Shown: positions 57,845 to 64,000 of the stretch, in pieces
Position numbering within the stretch: position 1 is the stretch's first letter
Layout of the letters: each line of letters opens with the position of its first letter
Source of the DNA: Rhizobium acidisoli
GTDB taxonomy: Bacteria; Pseudomonadota; Alphaproteobacteria; Rhizobiales; Rhizobiaceae
NCBI RefSeq assembly: GCF_002531755.2
Contig: NZ_CP035000.1
Coordinates: 496,001-560,000 of the forward strand
Direction of reading: 5' to 3'
DNA: 64,000 nucleotides
Translations under genes and position numbers: made by a program
The notes under the pieces: generated by a model
Seen by the model: the letters and a program-made list of their open reading frames with translations, nothing else
Database searches by the model: none
What the model was told of the DNA's origin: nothing

Positions 57845-59015
57845 CGAGGATTGGCAGCCGGTCGTGGTTGCCGCTTACCGCACGCCGATCGGCCGCGCCT
57901 TCGGCTCGCTTGCGACCGTTGCGGCCGAAGACCTGCTTGCACCGATCATCCGCCGGATCGTTGCCGAAACCGGCATCGCGCCGGACGATATAGACGATGT
58001 GCTGGTCGGCAATGCCGCTGGCGGCGGCGGCAATATCGGCCGGCTGGCGGCACTCACCGCCGGCCTGCCGGTGTCGGTTCCCGGTGTCGCCGTCGACCGG
58101 CAATGCGGTTCGGGCCTGGAAGCGATCATCATGGCCGCCCGCCTGATTCAGGCGAAAGCCGGCGCCTGCTATCTCGCCGGCGGCGTCGAGAGCGTCAGCA
58201 CCGCGCCATGGCGGGTCGAACGACCGAAAGCCAACGGGGCGCTGCCGCGCTTCTACGGTCGCGCCCGGTTTTCCCCCGAAGCGGTCGGCGATCCCGAGAT
58301 GGGCATTGCCGCCGAAAACGTCGCCCGTCAATTCGCCATCACACGCCAGAGACAGGACGAATTCGCGCTCCGCAGCCACCGCCTCGCCGTCGCGGCCGCC
58401 GAGGCGGGCCTCTTCCGGCCGGAGATCGTCGGCATCTCCACCAGCAACGGACTGGTCGACCGCGACGAATCCCCGCGCCCCTCCACATCGCTCGAGGCGC
58501 TCGCAAATCTCCGGCCGGTCTTTCTCCGCGACGGTTCGGTAACCGCAGGCAATGCCTGCCCGCTGAATGACGGCGCCTGCCTGGTGCTGGTCATGAGCCG
58601 CGGGATGGCCAAAAGCCTCGGCATCGACAAGGGCCTCGCCTTCATCGACAGCGCAGCGGCCGGCGTCGATCCCAATCTGCTCGGCATCGGCCCGGTCGCC
58701 TCGACCAGGAAGCTGCTGCAGCGTCAGCCCGGGCTTTTGCTCTCCGGCATCGATGCCATCGAATTCAACGAGGCTTTCGCCGCCCAGGTTCTGGCATCGC
58801 TCGATCAGCTCGATATCCCCGCCGACACGGTCAACAGCAACGGCGGCGCCATTGCGCTTGGCCATCCCTTCGGCGCGTCGGGCGCCATTCTCGTTACCCG
58901 GCTATATACCCAGCTGATCCGCGAGGAGGCGATCGGCGCGACCGGTCTCGCCATGATCGGCATCGCCGGCGGCCTCGGGTTGACGGCGCTGTTCGAGGCG
59001 GTCAGGTTTTGCTGA
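57822..59015 (+). CDS. Thiolase-family protein lacking the second catalytic cysteine
   Basis: This 397-residue thiolase uses a TTG start at 57822, with GGGAG six bases before it; relatives begin at this point and no suitable ATG exists. The nucleophile Cys95 (VDRQCGSGLEA), NEAFA at 316-320 and His348 (GHPFGASGA) are present. In the C-terminal motif the expected CIGGG reads GIAGG, so the acid/base cysteine is replaced by Gly380. Canonical thiolases make or split beta-ketoacyl-CoA. Here activity may be altered. It overlaps the ligase gene by 23 bases. Confidence 0.88.
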   Translation: MSYAYQPDEDWQPVVVAAYRTPIGRAFGSLATVAAEDLLAPIIRRIVAETGIAPDDIDDVLVGNAAGGGGNIGRLAALTAGLPVSVPGVAVDRQCGSGLEAIIMAARLIQAKAGACYLAGGVESVSTAPWRVERPKANGALPRFYGRARFSPEAVGDPEMGIAAENVARQFAITRQRQDEFALRSHRLAVAAAEAGLFRPEIVGISTSNGLVDRDESPRPSTSLEALANLRPVFLRDGSVTAGNACPLNDGACLVLVMSRGMAKSLGIDKGLAFIDSAAAGVDPNLLGIGPVASTRKLLQRQPGLLLSGIDAIEFNEAFAAQVLASLDQLDIPADTVNSNGGAIALGHPFGASGAILVTRLYTQLIREEAIGATGLAMIGIAGGLGLTALFEAVRFC

Positions 59016-59073
59016 GAAGGACCGCCTTCATCGCCTGCCCATAAAAGACGGAGAGAGGGATCGGCGACGTCAG

Positions 59074-59184
59074 CCCCACCCTCCGTCCTGCTCGGCCCTG
59101 AGCCGAGCATCCACACCGCATCCACCGGCGGCCGTGGCTCCTCGGCTCAAGGCCGAGGACGACGGAGAGCGGGGTTGGCTTCTC
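59074..59184. repeat. Direct repeat, copy 1
   Basis: The block begins CCCCACCCTCCGTCCTGCTC and ends GGGGTTGGCTTCTC. It is about 90 percent identical to copy 2 and weaker similarity continues for about 30 bases downstream. It contains complementary CTCGGCC/GGCCGAG segments able to fold. Confidence 0.85.
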
Positions 59185-59311
59185 GACAAACTCGGTCGGA
59201 CCTGCTCAGCCACATCGGCAACGACCTGAGGCCGCTGCGTGAGGAGTGGGAGCGGTAAGTCGGACCTGACGGCAAGTCTCCGACAAGGTGAGCAATCTCC
59301 GGCGACTTTGG

Positions 59312-59427
59312 CCCCACCCTCCGTCCTGCTCGGCCTTGAGCCGAGCATCCACGCCGCATCCACCGGCAGCCGTGGCATGGGTCCTCGGCTCAAGGCCGAG
59401 GACGACGGAGCGTGGGGTTGGCTTCTC
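59312..59427. repeat. Direct repeat, copy 2
   Basis: This is the second copy of the element at 59074-59184, in the same orientation and 238 bases away. It differs by a few substitutions and a small insertion (GGCATGGGTCC against GGCTCC). The pair is a substrate for slippage or recombination. Confidence 0.85.
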
Positions 59428-59733
59428 TCCAAACTCCGCTGGACCTATCCAGCCGCCCCCTCCGTCCCTTGCAACGCCTGACGACGCAGGTCTCCGGGCC
59501 GAACGGCCCGATCGTAGGGCGAGCCGCCCTACTGCCTTGGCATAGGGCGACAGCGACCGAGGGAGAATGGTTCGGGCTCGCGATCCGGCGCATTCTCCTG
59601 CCCATCGGTTCCGGCCGCCCGTACCCAAGTAACAATTCCATACCGATGAAGTCGCCTGCCTCGCTGAGGCGGCGATTTCGGCAGCCACCCGAGATCAACA
59701 GAGGAAATCCTCGCTAGGACAAGGAGACTACCC

Positions 59734-60498
59734 ATGAAGATCGTCATTATCGGCGGCACCGGGCTTATCGGCTCGAAGACCGTGGAAAGATTGCGCAGCA
59801 AGGGGTACGAGGTGCTGGCGGCGTCGCCGAATTCCGGCGTCGACACGATCACCGGCAAGGGGCTCGCCGAAGCGCTCGCCGGCGCCGAGGTTGTGCTCGA
59901 TCTCGCCAACTCACCCTCCTTCGAGGACAAGGCCGTCCTGGAATTTTTCCAGACATCGGGCCGCAATCTGCTGAAGGCAGCAGCTGCCGCCGGCGTGAAG
60001 CATCATATCGCGCTGTCGATCGTCGGCATGGAACGGCTGCAGGGCAGCGGCTATATGCGCGCCAAGATGGCCCAGGAACAGCTGATCAAGGCTTCCGGCA
60101 TCCCATACACCATCGTCCACTCCACACAGTTTCACGAATTCATGGCCGGCATCGCCCAGTCGGGCACATCAGGCCAGATGGTGCATCTGTCGCCCGCCTA
60201 TGTGCAGCCGATCGCATCGGACGATGTCGCCGACGTCATGGCCGAGGTGGCGCTCGCAGCACCCGTGAACGGCACGATCGAGATCGGCGGCCCGGAGAAA
60301 ATCCGTCTCACCGACATCGTCACACACCTCCTGAAAGCGACGAACGATCCGCGCCAGGTAATGGCGGATCCCCACGCCCGTTATTTCGGCGTCGAACTCG
60401 AGGATGACTCGCTGGTAACCGGCACCGGCGCGCGGCTCGGCCGGATCCGATTCGACAATTGGCTGAGCCGGCAGCCGCCGCAGAAAAAGAGCGCTTGA
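59734..60498 (+). CDS. NmrA-like/atypical SDR NAD(P)-binding protein
   Basis: This 254-residue protein has an N-terminal Rossmann motif (IIGGTGLIGSKTVERL, GGTGLIG at about 6-12) and the overall plan of NmrA/atypical SDR proteins without a YxxxK active site. AAGGAG precedes the ATG. It is probably an NAD(P)-sensing or oxidoreductase-like protein of unknown target. It is followed 11 bases later by an exported cupin gene, likely the same operon. Confidence 0.87.
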   Translation: MKIVIIGGTGLIGSKTVERLRSKGYEVLAASPNSGVDTITGKGLAEALAGAEVVLDLANSPSFEDKAVLEFFQTSGRNLLKAAAAAGVKHHIALSIVGMERLQGSGYMRAKMAQEQLIKASGIPYTIVHSTQFHEFMAGIAQSGTSGQMVHLSPAYVQPIASDDVADVMAEVALAAPVNGTIEIGGPEKIRLTDIVTHLLKATNDPRQVMADPHARYFGVELEDDSLVTGTGARLGRIRFDNWLSRQPPQKKSA

Positions 60499-60509
60499 GG
60501 AGACCAGAT

Positions 60510-60926
60510 ATGTTCAGAAAGATTATTTCAGCGACCGCCTTCGCCGTTGCCCTCGCAGCCGGAGCGCAGGCTTTCGCCGCATCGGGCGGCAAAGCCAAGG
60601 TAACCCTCGTCTACGACCACGAGCTTCCCAATGTTCGCGGCAAGAGCATCAAGGCCGTGCTCGTCGAATATAAGCCCGGCGGCACATCGCCGGGCCACAC
60701 CCACCCGAAATCCGCCTTCATCTATGCCACCGTTCTGGAGGGCTCGATCAAAAGCCAGGTCAATGACGGCCCGGTGAAGATTTACAAGGCCGGGGAAAGC
60801 TTTCCCGAATTCCCCGGCGATCACCACAGTGTCAGCGCCAACGGCAGCAAGACCGCGCCGGCGAAACTGCTTGCGGTCTTCGTGGTGAACTCGGACGAGA
60901 CGGAGCTGACGACCGACGACAAGTAA
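60510..60926 (+). CDS. Exported cupin-domain protein
   Basis: This 138-residue protein has a signal peptide (MFRKIISATAFAVALAAGAQ, cleaved near AFA) and a single cupin barrel with metal-ligand motif PGHTHPKSAFIYATVLEG and the second motif FPGDHHSVSA. ATG 60510 starts exactly at the signal peptide after GGAG. It is periplasmic, with function unknown. It shares an operon with the NmrA-like gene. Confidence 0.87.
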   Translation: MFRKIISATAFAVALAAGAQAFAASGGKAKVTLVYDHELPNVRGKSIKAVLVEYKPGGTSPGHTHPKSAFIYATVLEGSIKSQVNDGPVKIYKAGESFPEFPGDHHSVSANGSKTAPAKLLAVFVVNSDETELTTDDK

Positions 60927-60934
60927 GTTGCCCT

Positions 60935-60959
60935 CGATGCCCGGCGCCGCCGGGCATCG
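60935..60959. terminator. Bidirectional terminator hairpin between convergent genes
   Basis: A perfect 11-base stem (CGATGCCCGGC with GCCGGGCATCG) around a three-base loop lies 9 bases after the cupin stop and 15 bases before the stop of the convergent PLP-enzyme gene. A moderately T-rich stretch (TTCCTTGCTCT) follows on the plus strand. Confidence 0.75.
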
Positions 60960-60973
60960 TTCCTTGCTCTCAG

Positions 60974-62257
60974 TCAAGCAGATTGCAGCGCCATCTCCAG
61001 GTCGGCGATCAGATCGTCCGGATGCTCGATGCCGATCGACAGACGGATCGTCGATTCCAGCACGCCGATGCGCTGGCGGACATCTGCGGGCACACCGGAA
61101 TGCGTCATGGCGGCCGGATGGCTCGCCAGCGATTCCGTGCCACCGAGGCTGACCGCAAGCTTGAAGACCTGCAGCGCGTTCAGAAACTTGAAAGAGGCCG
61201 GCTGGCCGCCGCGAATGTCGAAAGAGAAGGTGGAGCCGGCGCCGGTGCATTGCGCGGCGAAGGTCCGGCCGGCCGGCGAATCCGGATCGTGATAGGGCAG
61301 GTAGTGAACCTTCTCGACCTTCGGATGATCGCGCAGAAAATCGGCGACGGCCCGCGCATTGCTGTTGGCCCGCTCCATGCGCAGCTGCAGCGTTTCCAGC
61401 GACCGGCCGAGCATCCAGCAGGAATGCGGATCGAGCTGCGTGCCGATCGCGCCGCGCAGCGCCTTGACCTGCTTGATGACAGCCTTGCGGCCGAGAACGG
61501 CGCCGGCGATCAGGTCGGAATGGCCGCCGACATATTTGGTCAGCGAATAGAGCGAGATATCGGCGCCGTGCTCGATCGGCCGCTGGAAAACCGGGCCGAG
61601 CAGGGTGTTATCGCAGACGATGATCGGCGTATGCCCCTGCTTTGCGCCGATCGCGTCGGCCACGCGCCGGATCATCGCGACATCGACCAGGCTGTTGGTC
61701 GGGTTGGCCGGCGTCTCGATCAAGATGACGGAAACGCGGCCCTTGGCCATCGCCTCGTCAGCCGCCTTCTGCACCGATCCTTCGCTGACGCCGTCGGCAA
61801 AGCCGACCGCGGCGACGCCGAAATTGAGGAACGTTTTTGCCAGCAAGGTTTCCGTGCCGCCATAAAGCGGCTGCGAATGCAGGATCGCATCGCCCGGCCG
61901 GACGAAGGCGAACAAGGTCGTGGCGATCGCCGACATGCCTGAGGAAAACAGCGCGCCGCTTTCCGTCCGCTCGTAGACGGCAAGCCTGTCCTCGACGATC
62001 TCGCTATTGGGATGGTTGAACCGCGAATAGACGAGACCGGCGCCTTTTCCCGCCGGCGGCTCGCGGCGGCCCGAGACGTAGTCGAAGAAATCGCGGCCAT
62101 CCTCGGCCGAGTTGAAGACGAAGGTGGAGGTGAGGAATACCGGCGGCTTGACCGCCCCTTCCGAGAGTTCGGGATCGTAGCCGTAGTTCAGCATCTGCGT
62201 TTCGGGATGCAGTGCATGATTGCCGATATGGGTTTTGGAAGGATGCGGGGCCGTCAT
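60974..62257 (-). CDS. Cys/Met-metabolism PLP-dependent enzyme (cystathionine gamma-synthase/lyase family)
   Basis: This 427-residue fold-type I PLP enzyme has the Schiff-base lysine in [19 protein letters not shown] near the N-terminus and [14 protein letters not shown] near the C-terminus. The family covers cystathionine gamma-synthase, gamma-lyase and methionine gamma-lyase, and the sequence alone does not decide. It is monocistronic, convergent with the cupin gene. I looked for a SAM-II riboswitch in the leader and did not find one. Confidence 0.9.
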   Translation of the reverse strand: MTAPHPSKTHIGNHALHPETQMLNYGYDPELSEGAVKPPVFLTSTFVFNSAEDGRDFFDYVSGRREPPAGKGAGLVYSRFNHPNSEIVEDRLAVYERTESGALFSSGMSAIATTLFAFVRPGDAILHSQPLYGGTETLLAKTFLNFGVAAVGFADGVSEGSVQKAADEAMAKGRVSVILIETPANPTNSLVDVAMIRRVADAIGAKQGHTPIIVCDNTLLGPVFQRPIEHGADISLYSLTKYVGGHSDLIAGAVLGRKAVIKQVKALRGAIGTQLDPHSCWMLGRSLETLQLRMERANSNARAVADFLRDHPKVEKVHYLPYHDPDSPAGRTFAAQCTGAGSTFSFDIRGGQPASFKFLNALQVFKLAVSLGGTESLASHPAAMTHSGVPADVRQRIGVLESTIRLSIGIEHPDDLIADLEMALQSA

Positions 62258-62343
62258 GATCGTCTCCTCTGTCGGGATTGCCCAAAAACAAATTACATCA
62301 AATCCGCGTCTGAGGCGCAGCCATCGATGATGCTCCTCAATGA

Positions 62344-63423
62344 TCAGTTGATGGCCTCGCCCAAAGTGTCTGCAACATAGGCGCCGCGCGCGCCCATCGG
62401 CAACGGCGGTCCCGTCGTCGTGTCCCTCGCGGTCTGATGTTCCAGTTCGGCGTTAAGTTCTGCGCCGATGACGAGAATGACGACGGAAAGCCAGATCCAG
62501 ATGAGGAAGCCGATCAGCGCACCGAGCGTGCCGTAGGTCGCGTTATAATTGGCGAAATGATCGAGATAGAAGGAGAAGCCGAGCGACATTGCCGCCCAGG
62601 CGATCGTCGTCAGAGCCGCCCCCCACGTCATCCACCGGAGCTTGGCAGGCTCCCGGCTGGGGCCGAAGCGGTAGACCGAGGTCACCGCCACCGCCACAAC
62701 AAGCAGAAGCAGCGGCCATCGCAGGAGAAGCGCCATGTGCTCCTTGAACTGATCGAGCCAGAGATAGGAAAGCACGACCGGCATGACGCCGACAAGCGCC
62801 ACCATGACCACCGTCAGAAGCATCGCGCTCAAGGTGAAGCAGAGGCCGACGAGGTTCAGCCGGATAAGACCGCGCTTCTCATTCTCCTCATAGGCCACGT
62901 TCATCGCATCGAAGATCGCCAGCGTGCCGCTATGCGTGCTCCACAGCGCAATGCCGAGACCGACGAAAAAGGTGATGCCGAGGGCACTGTCGCGCTTGCT
63001 GACGAGCTCCTTGATCTGATCAGCCAGAAGGTCGAAGGCCCCCGGCGGCAACAGACCGGCCAGTTCGCGTAGATGCTCCGATATGGTGACCGGGTCGGCG
63101 ACCAGCCCGTAGAGAGACACCAAAGCCGCCATGGCGGGAAACAGGGCCAGCAGCAGATAGAAGGTCACACCCGCGGCGATGAGTGTCACCCGGTCATTCA
63201 GGACTTCGTGGTAAACCCGCCAGAACACATCGCGAAGTCCGCTGAGCGGAATAGCCTCGGGCGTGGCAGCGCTGCGTCCATGATCGTCAACCGGGCGGCC
63301 CGGCTCCGCCGGCGGGACCAGCCCACCGCCCTGCTTTGCCTGCACCAACACAAATGCCCCGATCGCCGCCGCCATCATCGCAGCGGCGATGGACAATCTC
63401 TTGAGCGGGAGCGCATCTGCCAT
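62344..63423 (-). CDS. YihY/UPF0761-family inner-membrane protein
   Basis: This 359-residue membrane protein has a first helix at about 9-28 ([15 protein letters not shown]), then a basic, Pro/Gly-rich linker and the YihY core with six membrane helices (from about residue 90, [21 protein letters not shown]). The family, once misnamed RNase BN, has no proven function. ATG 63423 is chosen; the longer upstream reading is not supported by a ribosome site. It lies 86 bases upstream of the PLP enzyme gene on the same strand. Confidence 0.88.
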   Translation of the reverse strand: MADALPLKRLSIAAAMMAAAIGAFVLVQAKQGGGLVPPAEPGRPVDDHGRSAATPEAIPLSGLRDVFWRVYHEVLNDRVTLIAAGVTFYLLLALFPAMAALVSLYGLVADPVTISEHLRELAGLLPPGAFDLLADQIKELVSKRDSALGITFFVGLGIALWSTHSGTLAIFDAMNVAYEENEKRGLIRLNLVGLCFTLSAMLLTVVMVALVGVMPVVLSYLWLDQFKEHMALLLRWPLLLLVVAVAVTSVYRFGPSREPAKLRWMTWGAALTTIAWAAMSLGFSFYLDHFANYNATYGTLGALIGFLIWIWLSVVILVIGAELNAELEHQTARDTTTGPPLPMGARGAYVADTLGEAIN

Positions 63424-64000
63424 TACCCTATCCTCTGATTTGCTGCGTGGATAACGCCGGGTACCGCAAAAGGATGCAAGCCGTTGCTTTCTTGTGGAGA
63501 TTCGGAGCGCAGGGGAGGGGAGGCCGCGGCGACAAGGGCTGCGCCGGACAGAAAGCCGGGATCGTAATATTCTGATTTCACTGGATAAGTTCTTCGATAC
63601 GGAAACGAAACCGGACTTTAGTTTCATCACTGCGGGTTAAGCTATATCGACACGCCGCCGCCGTCGCCGCGATTTTGGGCCCCTGGGACGGCAAATTCGG
63701 CACCACGCAATCTTGGAAAGCCCGATTTGGACCCGAGTTTCGTCCGCCACCATCAGCTCGAACGCTGAGCATCAAGCGCGCTCCGCCTCCCCTCATTAAT
63801 AGCGCCGCCGGAAATAGCCGGCAATAACGCTCGCGTCGTCCACGGCGAACATCGCCCCTTGAGGTATCGACGATGCCGGGCCAGCATCCAAGAGAGCCTC
63901 ATCCTGAGGTGCCCCACAGGGACCTCGAAGGACGAGGCGGGAGCACCGACGCCGAACGAATGCAAGGAGCAACGCTGGAACGCGTCCTTCGAGGCTCCAG
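63424..64000. other. Intergenic end of the window
   Basis: I see no supported gene in these 577 bases. They should hold the promoter of the YihY-family gene, within about 150 bases of 63423. A second copy of the 52-base repeat (63889-63940) follows. At the very end is the start of another GAGGCTCC-type repeat cut by the window edge. Confidence 0.5.
63889..63940. repeat. 52-bp intergenic repeat, copy B
   Basis: The same orientation and 49/52 identity to 54799-54850. It lies in non-coding sequence near the window end and is followed by TCCTTCGAGGCTCCAG, which may belong to a larger composite element. Confidence 0.75.

Larger units (their letters stand above)
59016..59733. other. Repeat-bearing intergenic region
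   Basis: This 718-base stretch has no supported gene. It holds two direct copies of a 111-116-base element (59074 and 59312), each with internal hairpin-forming segments (CTCGGC...GCCGAG). The short open frames here are translations of the repeat. The last 30 bases carry AAGGAG before the ATG at 59734. Confidence 0.65.

Noticed and set aside
59206..59688. Arg-rich open frames on both strands between the thiolase and NmrA-like genes
   Set aside because: They are translations of the two direct repeats, have no start signals, and differ between the two repeat copies by frame-changing insertions.
62258..62343. Possible SAM-II riboswitch upstream of the Cys/Met-type PLP enzyme
   Set aside because: SAM-II motifs are common before such genes in rhizobia, but the conserved pseudoknot sequence is not present in this short leader.

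Overview
The window looks like part of a large repABC replicon from an alphaproteobacterial rhizobium, most likely the Rhizobium etli/leguminosarum group. The reasons are the complete repA-repB-repC module at 41-45 kb, the high GC content, rhizobial intergenic mosaic repeats, and a set of linked genes (panC-panB, oxyR-katG). From published work I recall that this set lies on plasmid p42f of R. etli CFN42. The identification rests on that recollection, not on a database search. I saw no rRNA, tRNA, CRISPR array or insertion sequence.

Layout. 0-4.5 kb: a short-chain dehydrogenase divergent from an AraC regulator, then a TonB-dependent siderophore receptor with a TGA-N9-TCA iron-responsive box upstream. 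4.5-12.7 kb: a GntR-controlled, peptide-type ABC importer operon with two different DHDPS/N-acetylneuraminate-lyase-family enzymes. 12.9-21.2 kb: a Tat-exported L,D-transpeptidase and an OmpA lipoprotein, a GH3 glycosidase divergent from a TetR regulator across a perfect operator, and two alpha/beta-hydrolase/LysR pairs. 21.3-31.5 kb: a chemoreceptor, a GH38 alpha-mannosidase, a PLP amino-acid decarboxylase with a GNAT acetyltransferase, a SixA-like phosphatase and a small lipoprotein. 31.7-40.8 kb: a sugar-uptake locus with two ROK regulators, a Gfo/Idh/MocA dehydrogenase, ABC binding protein, two permeases and ATPase, and a TIM-barrel isomerase. Its promoter shares a 32-bp element (29 of 32 identical) with the distant alpha-mannosidase promoter, so the two probably form one glycan-use regulon.

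41-46 kb: repABC with a candidate centromere palindrome across the repA stop, a counter-transcribed RNA gene between repB and repC, and an AT-rich probable origin inside repC. A PIN-domain toxin gene broken by a frameshift runs into the 3' end of repC from the other strand, divergent from an excisionase-type HTH gene. 46-49.5 kb: a di-haem cytochrome c peroxidase translationally coupled to a chemoreceptor, and a ProQ/FinO-family RNA chaperone. 49.7-54.8 kb: panC-panB, oxyR and katG. 54.8-63.4 kb: an MDR oxidoreductase divergent from a thioesterase/acyl-CoA ligase/thiolase operon (the thiolase lacks its second catalytic cysteine), a repeat-rich gap, an NmrA-like protein with an exported cupin, a Cys/Met-metabolism PLP enzyme and a YihY-family membrane protein. 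The remainder is intergenic and ends in rhizobial repeats.

Taken together, the replicon behaves like a chromid. It combines nutrient scavenging (peptide-like and sugar ABC systems, glycosidases, siderophore uptake) with household functions (pantothenate synthesis, peroxide defence) that would make it hard to lose.
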